Of a stretch of 64,000 nt of DNA, positions 47,127-58,241 are shown one piece after another. Numbering within the stretch: the stretch's first letter is position 1; each line of letters starts with the position of its first letter. Both the position numbers and the translations under genes were made by a program. The notes beneath the pieces were generated by a model. That model saw nothing but the letters and a program-made list of their open reading frames with translations, was not told where the DNA came from and did not search any database. The DNA lies in contig JAKSXM010000040.1 of assembly GCA_022575985.1 (NCBI GenBank), forward strand, positions 18,308,001-18,372,000, written 5' to 3'. This DNA comes from Anagrus nilaparvatae. Lineage: Eukaryota > Arthropoda > Insecta > Hymenoptera > Mymaridae.

Positions 47127-48740
47127 ATGTCTGAAAAATTCTCGTTGCATGAGGCTGCCAAAAGGATAAACAATAAGTCAACGTATCGAATAATTAAAAA
47201 TATATTAGGTTACCGAGAAATCGATTTGAATGTCAATTGGAACCAGCAAGAATTAGATTTACCCTCGCTGAATGAAGTGAATGATTTCTTAAAAATTTTT
47301 AAAAATAATGCTAAACCAAATTCCGACAATAAACTATCAGCACCGGAAAATGTAATTTTCTCAAGAGATCAATTAAACATTCTGAATAGTTGTAAAATCC
47401 AGCTGCAAGAAATAAAAAATAACAAAGTCACCAGGCGCTCAGTGAAAAGAATTATCGTTCAAGGAAAGGCAGGATCCGGAAAAAGTACAGTTATAAAAGA
47501 AATTGTTCGACTTATTCAGCTTGAACTAGGTTTTGAGGCTGTTGAAGTTGCAGCTGCTACTGGTATGGCAGCAGTTAACGTCAAAGGAAAAACATTGCAT
47601 TCATTACTAAAACTTCCAAACACCCGTAATAGCTTTGAGCCATTGAAACCTGAGCAAGCGAAACATTTAAGAACAGAGTTGAAAAATTTAAAATTTTTGA
47701 TTATCGACGAGATGTCGTTAATTGGATTACGCATGTTGTATATGATAAATTATCGTTGCCAAGAAATAAGAGATAATATTTATGAGCCCTTTGGTGGTAT
47801 GTTTATTTATTTATTTGGTGATTACAATCAACTGCCTCCTGTAGGCGATGATGCTGTATATGGTATTAAACTGTACAAAGACGAAATGAAATCCTCGGGT
47901 AAAATTATTTTTCGTTCTTTTCAAAGACACTTTCTTTTGGAAAATGCACATAGACAAAAAAACAACGATTCTTTGCTGTCGAAAATTCTAGATCAGATTG
48001 CGATTGGTGAATTGAGCGTTACTAATTACATGGCACTTAACAAGCGTTGGCAATCAAATCTTAGTGAAACAGAAATAAACGATTTTAAGAATGCCGTGCA
48101 TTTGTATCCTACGAATGATAAAGTTAATGCACATAACGAAAAACGTCTGAAATCAAATTGTAATCCGGTTGCTCGAATCGAGGCCATAAATTCATCAGAT
48201 TTTGCCGCCCAATGCTCAACGGTGAAATCATCCGGCTTGCAAAATGTACTGTATCTCTCAAGGGGTTGCAGGATCATGCTACAAACAAATATTTGGGTTG
48301 AAGGTGGTGTAACAAACGGAACGATGGGCACCGTATCAGAAATTGTCTTTAAAAAAGGCGAAAGTCCACCAAAATTACCTCATTTCATTCTCGCAAACTT
48401 AGATAATTATAAAGGTCCATTTATACGAGAGACTTTATTCCCAATCATTCCTGTAACTCGCGATTGGAATTATAAAAATAATTACTGTTCAAGAACTCAA
48501 CTGCCTGTTTCTATTGCATACGCAATCAGCATTCACAAAGCTCAGGGCCAAACCTTGGATAAAGTCAAAGTTGACGTAGGACCTTGTGAGAAAAATTTAG
48601 GGCAGGCTTATGTAGCATTGAGCCGTGTGAGAAACATATCAGATTTGATTTTGATAAACAAGTACCCAAAAAAGCGTTATAATTCAATAAGAGAAGCAAA
48701 ATTATTTCAAGATAGGCAATTTTTTCTGGATAATTTTTAA
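47127..48740 (+). CDS. PIF1-family DNA helicase, single exon
   Basis: 537 residues with the superfamily 1B helicase motifs in order: Walker A VQGKAGSGKST (111-121), motif Ia AAATGMAAVNVKGKTLHSLL (142-161), Walker B LIIDEMS (191-197), motif III FGDYNQLPPVGD (230-241), and the C-terminal AYAISIHKAQGQTLDKV (464-480) and AYVALSRVRN (494-503). PIF1 enzymes unwind DNA 5' to 3' and resolve G-quadruplexes and forks. In insect genomes many stand-alone, intronless PIF1 genes descend from the helicase half of Helitron transposons. No Rep nuclease or OTU domain is seen upstream (46600-47120), and an intact frame remains. Whether this is a domesticated gene or a transposon remnant cannot be decided here. 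The host cellular PIF1 is usually split by introns. Confidence 0.85.
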   Translation: MSEKFSLHEAAKRINNKSTYRIIKNILGYREIDLNVNWNQQELDLPSLNEVNDFLKIFKNNAKPNSDNKLSAPENVIFSRDQLNILNSCKIQLQEIKNNKVTRRSVKRIIVQGKAGSGKSTVIKEIVRLIQLELGFEAVEVAAATGMAAVNVKGKTLHSLLKLPNTRNSFEPLKPEQAKHLRTELKNLKFLIIDEMSLIGLRMLYMINYRCQEIRDNIYEPFGGMFIYLFGDYNQLPPVGDDAVYGIKLYKDEMKSSGKIIFRSFQRHFLLENAHRQKNNDSLLSKILDQIAIGELSVTNYMALNKRWQSNLSETEINDFKNAVHLYPTNDKVNAHNEKRLKSNCNPVARIEAINSSDFAAQCSTVKSSGLQNVLYLSRGCRIMLQTNIWVEGGVTNGTMGTVSEIVFKKGESPPKLPHFILANLDNYKGPFIRETLFPIIPVTRDWNYKNNYCSRTQLPVSIAYAISIHKAQGQTLDKVKVDVGPCEKNLGQAYVALSRVRNISDLILINKYPKKRYNSIREAKLFQDRQFFLDNF

Positions 48741-49735
48741 GTTATAGTTAAGTTTGCTAACATGATAAGCTTCTCACTTATGTAACCAACTTTTTCTCAA
48801 AATAACGATAATTTGCATATTTATGAAATTTGCTGCCGGGTTTCGAACATTTTAAAAACAATGTATACTATACCTTGAATTAAACTGAAAGCAAAATAAG
48901 AGATCATTTGTAAAATTTAGAACAAGCTAATGTAAAAGATAAGTTAGTTTCTTTGCATAAAAAAAAAAAAAAAAAATTTCCATAAAGTTATTTTCACTGT
49001 ATTGCTGAAAAGGGTTTAAAACTTTTTAATCAATAAGACAATTTTCGAGGTTTATTTTTTATTAATTTTTTGACAACTTAGTCTTACAAATGTATGTGAA
49101 CCATCTGTAATTGACAATATTCTTTTAAGTAAATAAATTTTTGTTATTACAATATATTCTTCGTTGTTCTTCGCCTAATGAAAATCCAATGTCACCAATA
49201 TCAGTCTGGCTGATTAATTTAATAAAATTAACGATATGCTTCATGTTGCTATGTTATATTTTTTATGCTTGTCGGAGATACTGGTAATTGATTTAATTTA
49301 AACTTTAATTAAATGCATAAATTGGCAGATACCCAAAAAATTTTGAGAAACTCTGGGGGTCGTTATTTGTGGAGTGATTTTTACAAGAAAGTTTCTCAAA
49401 AAGGAGTTAAAAATTCACTTCCCAGAGTTAAATAACGTAACAAAAAGTAATTGATATAAAATTAATTTTGAACTCAACAACTCAAACTAATTATATTTCT
49501 GTAAATGGTTTCAATGAAGCTATTGGGTTGATTAAAATATAAGGGCTTGGTTTTATTTGATTAGTTAAGCTACTTTACCTGGATCCTTTTCGTGGAATAC
49601 GTGTGTTATCAAGTGTAATTTCAATGAAGACTTATAGCGTTACTGCTTCCTGGCACCTATTTAATTGACAAACTTAATTGACGTCAAGGGTAAAGCGATT
49701 ATCCAAACAAAATCTTTGAAAAAATCAAGAATCAT
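48741..49735. other. intergenic
   Basis: AT-rich, with an A-run at 48960-48976 about 236 bp after the PIF1 stop codon. No repeat or gene recognised. Confidence 0.35.
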
Positions 49736-50215
49736 TTGATCATGTGTGACTCTTCACGAAGAATACCAAAAGAAAGTCATGAACAAATTCGCACATGCGA
49801 CTTGTGCAATGGTACTTTTACATACAAACATACGTTGAAAAAACATATTATCGAAGTACACGATGTCAACAGGGTATACAAATGTCAATACGAAAACTGT
49901 AAAAGGTGTTTCAAAGAGGAAAAAACTCTCAACGGCCACATTCGCAGTAAACATGGAAATAACATATGCCCATTGTGCGGTGACGCTGTTATAGGTAAAG
50001 TCCTATTTAAATTTCACTTGCAACAACTACATCCAGAAAAATTTTCTGTCTGTCGAGACTGTGGAAAAATTTATTTAACTCCTGGATTTTTGAACCGGCA
50101 TCTCCAATCATGTCGTGTTTTCTACGACAAGAATATTAAATTTCAAGGAAGTAAAACCTGGCAATTAAAATCGGATATCTCTGTCTCGACGATAGAAGAT
50201 AAATTCAATTATTAG
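49736..50215 (+). CDS. small C2H2 zinc-finger protein, 4 fingers
   Basis: 159 residues in one exon. The ATG at 49736 is followed by a second at 49742. Four fingers cover residues 21-127: CDLCNGTFTYKHTLKKHIIE followed by VH; CQYENCKRCFKEEKTLNGH with the wider C-x4-C spacing; CPLCGDAVIGKVLFKFHLQQ followed by LH; and CRDCGKIYLTPGFLNRHLQS ending with Cys in place of the last His. The linkers are irregular and lack TGEKP. Probably DNA-binding. No KRAB, ZAD or BTB domain is present. Not assigned to a named gene. Confidence 0.8.
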   Translation: MIMCDSSRRIPKESHEQIRTCDLCNGTFTYKHTLKKHIIEVHDVNRVYKCQYENCKRCFKEEKTLNGHIRSKHGNNICPLCGDAVIGKVLFKFHLQQLHPEKFSVCRDCGKIYLTPGFLNRHLQSCRVFYDKNIKFQGSKTWQLKSDISVSTIEDKFNY

Positions 50216-51100
50216 CTGGAACGCGAGATTACCGAGGAGTCAGGAGTCATTTTCTGAGATTAATTGATAATCAGCTGAAGAGCATATTCATTCGAACAGT
50301 GGATCCTAAATTATTTTATTTTTGTTCTATCTTAATCAATGTATATTTATGTCACTTATACTTACGCAATAAAAATCAACTTCTCACATTTCTCACGTTT
50401 TTTTACAATTTTTTATTTTGATACTGCTTTTTATTGGTCCTAAAATCAAAATCATGATTCATCCAAGAGCAAACATAAAATTATTTGATATTTTATATTA
50501 TTTTTAATATTATTCTTTATCATCATACGTTATATAAAAAATTTTTATAATTCGCTTAACCAGTTTCAATTTTATAAATTCAATTTTCGTCTAACTTCTC
50601 ATGTTTGTAAAATTTATTAAGCTTTGAAACCCTTTGAAATTTAAATTTTTGTATCGATTAAAAAAACCAAAATTAATCGCCCCATTTTATCAAAGAAAAT
50701 AAAATTATTTTAATCGCAAAAAAAATTCATTTTGGCTTTTTTTTCATGCATGTGTACAAACGTGTACGTAGTTTGATGTTTGAATATAAATCTCAGCTTA
50801 TACAATATAGTAAATTTACGTGTATTTACTTGAAAACTTTCGTCAAAGTGCGCACGCGAAGGATTGAGTTAAATTAAAATACCATACCTTGTCCTTTGAC
50901 AATCCTAATTTCATTAATCGTACAAACTAATTTTACTTTACCAAATAAATAGCAGAAAAGCCTAATTTAGCCTCGAAAACTAAACTCTTATTAATTCTTT
51001 TTGATCCTTGTTGTTAAAATATATTTATTACATAGATAGAAAATACATTATTATTTAATACTTATCAAGAACTTATTTTTTTTATTTTTTAAGATTCAAA
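50216..51100. other. intergenic
   Basis: AT-rich, no repeats or frames of note. Aataaa near 50370 fits the end of the zinc-finger transcript, and tttttttattttttaag just before 51091 is the acceptor for the next gene. Confidence 0.4.
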
Positions 51101-51105
51101 TCAAA

Positions 51106-52371
51106 ATGAACCACTCACCCATAAACATGTTAAATCAGGACTGCTTGATGTTAATATTTGAAATACTATCAATTTTAGAGAGAATGGGTTGTGAGAAAGT
51201 TTGTCAAAGATGGAAAGAAACATTGGTAGACTTCTGCTATGGAGAATATGCAATGTTGTGCATGTTGAATGACAGAATAAAAGTCAACAATATGCATATA
51301 ATTCTTAAAAATCAGAGGAATTATGAAAAATTAGTAAATTTATTTTATTTAATTTTACAAAGAACAAATAAATCGCTGAGAATTTTATGCATTGATTTTT
51401 ATCACCTCGATAAGAACACAGGATTTTTGGAAACATTATTATATTACAATTTTGAATTGTTAAACAGTATTGCAATAAGAAATGTCGAATTGGACGTGAG
51501 CGATATATTGCTGGCTAAAATTTTCCAATGCTCTGCAGCAATTAGTTTTATAGAGCTCATTTATGTCAATTTTGACTGTAAAGTCTTTAAATATTTAAAG
51601 AAGCCAGATAGGCTAGAGAGATTGCATTTAAAAGAATGCAACGTCTCAAGTTATGAATGTAAATACATAACTGAAGATAAAAATAATTTAAAAATTTTAA
51701 AACTTCGCGATGGAGATAAGAATTATTTGATTGATTTTTTGAAATCTTTAAATAACAGTGAAATAAGTAACGTTGAGTTTTTCGAAATAGCGTACACCGG
51801 AGAAGAGGAGGACGAGAACATGCTGAATGAATTAATTAAATTCTTGAACCATCAAAAGTATTTAAAGCAACTAGAAATGGAGGTGGTTATATCTAAATTT
51901 GATAATCAAATATTGAAAACACCGGAAGATTTAAGAAAATTAACCATATTTCACAATTGGGATATTGTAAAAACTGTCACACCGCCTCCAATTGCATTAT
52001 TACGCAATTTAATATATTTTAAAATGGAAACTTATTACGTTGATATTATATTCTTAAACATTATATCAAACTATTTAAACAAAAATATAATAGAATTTCA
52101 CTTAAATTATGAAGAGTTTCAAAATGAAAATAATGAAGAAATAGAAATAAATGTAAGAGGATTTAATTATTTCAGAAATCTTGAAATTTTATCAATAAGG
52201 TGTCCTCAGCAGATCGCTGACACTGCAAAAATGACAGAGGGTATCCTCTTTAACGTAACAAGAGTTGCCAATCCAAAAAACATTTCAATATCAAAGAATA
52301 AATGTTATCAAGATTCTACAATAGAATTTTTAAAAAAAAATAATTTCAGAATTATAGATGAAAATTTGTAG
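51106..52371 (+). CDS. F-box / leucine-rich protein B2
   Basis: 421 codons. The ATG at 51106 lies 12 nt after a possible acceptor (ttttttaag), and the frame is open back to it, so an upstream coding exon is possible. The F-box is at residues 8-41 (MLNQDCLMLIFEILSILERM, VCQRWKETL). Leucine-rich segments follow (RLERLHLKECNVS, NLKILKLRDGD, LKQLEMEVVISKF, NLEILSIRCPQQ). Paralogous to B1 at 43235 along its length (about 30-35% by eye) with the same C-terminal SIRCP block. It probably acts as a substrate receptor. Confidence 0.8.
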   Translation: MNHSPINMLNQDCLMLIFEILSILERMGCEKVCQRWKETLVDFCYGEYAMLCMLNDRIKVNNMHIILKNQRNYEKLVNLFYLILQRTNKSLRILCIDFYHLDKNTGFLETLLYYNFELLNSIAIRNVELDVSDILLAKIFQCSAAISFIELIYVNFDCKVFKYLKKPDRLERLHLKECNVSSYECKYITEDKNNLKILKLRDGDKNYLIDFLKSLNNSEISNVEFFEIAYTGEEEDENMLNELIKFLNHQKYLKQLEMEVVISKFDNQILKTPEDLRKLTIFHNWDIVKTVTPPPIALLRNLIYFKMETYYVDIIFLNIISNYLNKNIIEFHLNYEEFQNENNEEIEINVRGFNYFRNLEILSIRCPQQIADTAKMTEGILFNVTRVANPKNISISKNKCYQDSTIEFLKKNNFRIIDENL

Positions 52372-53074
52372 AAGAGTGAAAGCAACCAACGTCAATAAAC
52401 TGGTTTGACCATACAAGGTAAATTTATAACTAATTAGTCTCAACAATTTTGTTTTTTTACGTATCAAACTTAATTTCTTTTTAAAATCAAATTACATTAT
52501 GTATACAAATATTTTACTTAATACATTATTATTACGTTACATAATTGACACAACGCGCGCTTATGGTAAAATAAACAAACGGTATAAAAACTGATTCGTA
52601 TATCTATCAATCAGGGACAAAAAAATACAGCCCTTAAGATTTTTATCAACTTACAAGCCTTATTTTTTATTTAAAAAAAATAACAACAATGGTATTTTGG
52701 ACCTTCATTTATCAAGGTTGTTACTCATTACATTTTCAGTCTTTGCAAAAATGCTTTGATACTCAATAATATTGTTTTGGTGTAAAACTTTTTTAAAGAA
52801 ATAAAAATTAAGTTATTTATGGATCAAACAAGCTTTCATTATTTCCTGGCGTTATTACAAAATCAGAATGGTTCTCGTATCTGTTATGCAATTGCATAAA
52901 TATCCATATGTTCAAATAGAAAAAAAATAATTCAAGAGCTACTTTTATGTCGTGCGGAATTAGCTGGAAATTCTATAGCAATAAAATGCAAAGCAAAGTC
53001 GTTTCTGTAACGACAGTAACTACTGAAAGTGATATTTACACACAAAAAACACCGTTTTATCCTACCCATACAAA

Positions 53075-56000
53075 ATGGAAAACACAAGAAAATACACCTC
53101 TGACAACCAAAGAAAAAAAACGAACCCTGTAGTAAACTTTGAAAATTCGTTAGATGATTCTTTAGATGACGCTATGAGGTTTTATGATATTTCCGAGGAT
53201 TTGAATAATTCAGTAAATTTGGTTAAAATAAATTTGGTACCCGAGGAAAATACCGGAGAAACATCTGCGAAAAGAAGAAAATGTATTGCGAATTTTGACA
53301 CTCAATCGAGCAATAAACTTTCTTATTATGGTCTTCCTACTAAGGTTGAAAGTTTGGTTAAAAAATACAAAGGTATTTCAAAACTTTACGGTGAGTTTTT
53401 CTAAAATTTCTCTTTATTTCATTACTTCATTGATAAAGAAAGCCTGTATAAAAGCATCATTATATAAAATCTTAGATTGGCAAAACGAGTGTTTAAATTT
53501 GGAAGCTGTTAATGAAAGGAGAAACCTAATCTACGCACTGCCCACGAGTGGTGGAAAGACGTTGGTCGCTGAGTTACTGATACTTAAAGAAATTATTTGC
53601 AACAAAAAGAATGCGATTTTCGTTTTGCCTTTTGTTGCCCTGGTTCAGGAAAAGGTACGGAGATATTTTTCATATAAAATTATGATTTCATAGTCAACAA
53701 CATAATTTATCGCTAATGTCTTAAGATTCAATCAATGATGCCCTTTGCTTTGGAATTAAATTTTTTAATCGAAGAATACGCAGGAGAAAAAGGCCACTTT
53801 TCGCCAATAAAACGCAGGAAGAAAAATACCTTATACGTATGCACTACCGAAAAAGCGCATTCTGTAATTAATTGCCTGATAGAATCGAATCGAATGAATG
53901 AGGTAACAACAGAGCATGCGTTTTCTGTTAGACAATTTAATACGTATACATTTTTGCATTCAGTTAGGAATTGCAGTGATTGACGAGTTACATCTTTTAG
54001 GAGAAGATGGTGGCCGAGGTGCAAATTTAGAAGTTATGTTGACAAAGCTAATGTACTTTGAGAATAAGTTCAATTAAGACTTATATTTAAATTTCTGAAT
54101 TTAAGTTTGAAAATCGTAACATTTCACTAATGTTACTGTTTGTTATTATGTATCGTCAGGTAGTATACACGTGATAGCAATGAGTGCGACGATCGGTAAC
54201 TTAGAGGAGACAGCTAAATTTTTAAATGCGGAATTGTATTCTCGAAATTTTAGACCGGTGCAACTAAAAGAGTACGTGAAATTCGACAATGAGATTTGGC
54301 TCGTAGATAATGAACAAGATGATATATTAGTTGATAAGACGTTAATCAATTACAAAGTTGGTAACGATTTTAAAATTTTTTTTGAGAATTTTCAGTTTAT
54401 TTACTTAGTGACTTTGATGTGACAAAAACTTACAGTACTCTGCAAAAGCGAAAGAGCTAGATCCTGATTACATAGGAGGATTAATAATGGAAGTTGTTCC
54501 GAAAGATTCGTGCCTGATATTTTGCTCGAACAAGAAAAATTGCGAAAACATTGCAATTTTGCTAACGAAAGTTTTATTTAGGTATTTGATACGCTTATGC
54601 GCTATTTAAACTCTCCAATTTATGAAATGCGAATCTCAAAACATGATATTTACACATTTTTTATTACTTGTCATTAAAAGCTTCTTAAAAGATCACAGAA
54701 AAAAAGACAAAGTTGAACTTATCAATTCATTGAAATACGAGGATGACTTTATCTGTCCAATATTACAAAAGACAATTATGTATGGAGTTGCTTATCATCA
54801 TTCTGGATTAACTGCAGAAGAAAGAAGATTAATCGAAGAATCCTTTAAAGCCGGTATATTATGTGTAATTTGTTGCACATCTACTTTAGCAGCTGGAGTT
54901 AATTTACCAGCCAAGAGAGTAATTTCAATTCAATTTTGATTATTAGGTATGCTTTAAAAGCATCGTCGTTTTTTTGTTTTTTTTTTTTTATTTCAGGTGA
55001 TAATAAGAAGTCCGTTCGTTGGAAAAAATTTTATCGATTTGGGTCGTTATAAGCAAATGGTTGGTAGAGCGGGTAGAGCTGGGTTTGGGGAATACGGGGA
55101 AAGCATATTAATTTGCCACAACGATGACAAGGAAAAGGTATTGTAAATCAGATAATTCTTATTATTATTACATTTTTCGAAAAGATGAAGTTGAATTAAA
55201 AAAAAAAAAAAAAAACATTAAATTTAAGATCAAAGAATTACTGTCATCAAAAATGACTGATTCTGTTAGTAGCATTCACACAGAGAAAGATGCGGGAATC
55301 AATAATTTAATAACGAGTTCTGTACTTTTGTGCAAGTCTGCTTCAAGATCTCGCTTGCATGAAATATTGAATAAAAGTTTGTTAAAAATACAGGCACATT
55401 CGCTTGATATTGATATTTCAAGAGTGACAGATGACACTATAAAAGAACTTTTAGAAACCGGTACAATAAAATTGAAGACAAACCGTGTAGAAAAAAAGTT
55501 TGTGAAACCTAACATATCGGTATGCATTCCATCTCAGTTTATTCAGAATTCTCTGATCACGGAAACAGAAACGCAAAAAGCAAAAATAAAAATTGACTTG
55601 AAGAATGAAACAGAATTAGAACTCTCTCCACTGGGCAAAGCAGCATTAAAAGGTATCTGGAAAGTACAGTTGTGATTCATATGAAAATCCTAACCATCCT
55701 GAATACCATTGCTTTATAAATAACTGTTACAACTAGGCACAATAAATAATTATCTTACGATTATCTTAAATTTGTCAATTTCTTTAAGGTTCCATTAGTT
55801 TAAAAACGGCTCACATGTTATATGAAGATTTAAAAGAAGCTCAAAATAAATTAATATTAGTTGATTATCTTCACCTTTTGTTCTTAGTGACTCCTTATGA
55901 TATTTCAAAACAGATTCGGCCAAACGAACAAGCCTATCACGATGTCGTGAGTACAAAATAGCATAAAAACTTTAAAATATGTTGTATGTTTGAAGATAAA

Positions 56001-56851
56001 AACAAGAATTTTATTGGTAGGTTACCAGATTATCGGATCATCGACAGGCGATAGCAGCGACGATTGGAATCACTGGAAACGTGATACAAAAAATTTTTAC
56101 AGGAGTAAGGCCTAAGGTACGCTGATAATTGGATGAATAATTATAATTTATTTGTTTTAAAAAATGCTGAGATTTATTTATTTATTTATTTATTTATTTA
56201 TTCAGGACATAAAGGAAACTACAATAGATAGATTTTATTCAACTTTAATCCTTTCTGATTTATGGAACCGCGTTCCGACTCACGAAGTTTCTGAAAACTA
56301 TAATATAGATCGAGGAATCATACAATCACTTCTTAATGCAACTGCTTCATTTGCCGTGTCTGTGGTTCGATTTTGCCAGGAATTGGAAGAATTTTGGATG
56401 TTCGTGGATTTATTGAACACATTTAGTAAAAAATTAACTTTTTGTTGCGCATCCGAATTAGAACACATAATTGGTCTACCTTTTGTCAAATATGTAAATT
56501 AAATTTACCACAGATAAAAATGTGTAAAGCCATCTCCGCAAAATTGCATCATTTCTTATTAAAAAATTAATTTTTAATTTTCAGGGAAGAGCTATGCAGT
56601 TGTATAAAGCTGGTTTCAAAACGATACATTCTATCGCTAAAACTAACTCAGAGAACTTGCAAAAAAAAATTGAATACATGCCAAAGCAAGTTGCCGAACA
56701 AATTATATCTGCAGCTAAAGTAACAAGAGCTAACCTTAAACAATAGTCTTTTTAAATAAATTTACGCATTTTTTTTCAGATGATACTTTTGAAAAGAGTA
56801 GAAAACTTGCGAGAGGAAATCGAAGAAGTTCTGGATGGCTTAAAAATTTGA
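53075..56851 (+). CDS. HELQ: HELQ (POLQ-like helicase), 14 exons
   Basis: Exons joined in phase: 53075-53390, 53476-53654, 53726-53902, 53964-54067, 54164-54356, 54436-54581, 54681-54918, 54997-55137, 55229-55652, 55789-55946, 56021-56116, 56206-56493, 56585-56719, 56780-56851; about 888 residues. Motifs: [13 protein letters not shown] (Walker A near 128-134), VIDELHLLG (near 229-237), AMSATIGN (264-271), [18 protein letters not shown] and [17 protein letters not shown] (471 onward). The C-terminal part matches the HELQ winged-helix and helical domains ([56 protein letters not shown]). HELQ is a 3'-5' helicase in crosslink and double-strand-break repair and germ-line maintenance (Drosophila mus301/spindle-C). 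The donor after exon 4 (gttcaa) and after exon 5 (gttggt) are weak, so those joins are least certain. The N-terminus is short relative to human. Confidence 0.9.
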
Positions 56852-57292
56852 TAACGATTGCTTTATCTAAAAACGTTGAACACATGTATTTTTATATTTT
56901 CTTTTTAATTTTAAATTAATTGCTTTACTGATAAGTAGAGAAAGAAGAAAAATTTGTGCAATAAAATAATTTTTAATAAAATAGAAAATCTGATTTAAAA
57001 AAACTTTTTATTTTTGTTATTTTCATATTACATATATGTATGTTCGTTACTCAGGATGAATAAATAAATTTCCAATATCTACTAGTAACAAAAGTTTAGC
57101 TTGCTTTATTGAACAAAAATGTCTTTCTCGAACAAATTTAACTTTATAAACATTGTAATTCAGTTAAAAAATGTGTGATAATCATATCTTGATAACCAAG
57201 TTTTTATTTTTTTTTGGTTTTTTTTTAATGAAGCAATGTCATTAAAAATCAAATGAAAATATTAGTTGAAATTAGTTAGAAAACATAGATTT

Positions 57293-57950
57293 TCATTCTT
57301 CATTATCGAGATTTATTTCATCGTCTGTATCCGATATAAGTGACATTGTTGATAAATCAGAGTCGTGATCGAAAGGATACCACGGATAATTATACTCTAT
57401 CAACAGTGTCGTACTTAAATAAACGAACATCCTAAAAAATAACGGATAAATTAATATTTTGTAATAAAAATGAAATATTATTTAAAATTGAATTATGAAA
57501 TTTAAATTTCTATACCATTTAACGGAATCCATAAAGGATACTTCAATCCAAGTGATGTATCTTATATAATTAGTTCCTGCCACATACTTATTTGTGAAAT
57601 GCATATTCAAAATTATTCTTCCTAAAGCAGAGTTATCACCAGAGATTTTTATAGTTTCGATACATTGTCCATGTAATCTAATAGAACCTGAGAAGAATTT
57701 AACCGATGAGAATTGACAAAAATAATTTAGCCGTCACTCCTTTTTTCAGTTGCACACATTCATATAACAGTGTTTTTCAATTTCATTTCATTCAACTAAT
57801 AATAAATATTTCCACGTACTTACGGAAATAATTGAGCAAGTGCCCGATCGGTAATTCAATTTCATTAATCAAAGTAACGTCTTTGTTAAACCTTATCAAA
57901 AATCTTACAGGCTCATCAGTGAAAAATTTTGCTGCTATCAAACTGCCCAT
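57293..57950 (-). CDS. unknown 145-residue protein, 3 exons
   Basis: Exons 57950-57824, 57687-57516 and 57431-57293 on the minus strand join in phase (gtaagt and gtatag donors, cag and tttag acceptors) to give about 145 residues. It starts MGSLIAAKFFTDEPVRFLIR, has a middle with EIELPIGHLLNYFRSI and IKISGDNSALGRIILNM, and ends with an acidic tail (SLISDTDDEINLDNEE). A hydrophobic patch at MFVYLSTTLLIEY is too short and polar-flanked to call a membrane segment. No family recognised. It starts 291 bp from PrimPol in the opposite direction, so the two likely share a promoter region, and it ends about 440 bp from the end of HELQ. Confidence 0.6.
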
Positions 57951-58241
57951 TTTAAAAAGTTCACGACTTGAAGGTCATTGGAAACATTAAAATTAATTTC
58001 TAATATTTATGTTGGATAAAGAAGCATGATACGATTTGCGACATTTGTCGGTAAAAAAGCATCTACGTAATCCGTGCGACAAAAATTTACAATTCTTAAG
58101 AATACGTATGAAACAGAGCAATTTTTTTTTCACTTAGGTGTAAAGGTTTAAGTTAACACAAGTAACAGACAACGTGCCTTTACGTTAGTTTTTATCAAAT
58201 GATACGTAAAATTTTTAACTGTCCAAATATAAAGTAAAATC
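57951..58241. promoter_or_regulatory. shared divergent promoter region
   Basis: 291 bp between the ATG of the unknown 145-residue gene (minus) and that of PrimPol (plus). No TATA box is placed convincingly for either gene. The arrangement suggests a bidirectional promoter, but this is inference from spacing only. Confidence 0.4.

Noticed and set aside
46913..47173. Minus-strand frame upstream of PIF1
   Set aside because: Shadow frame overlapping the PIF1 start, with no domain.
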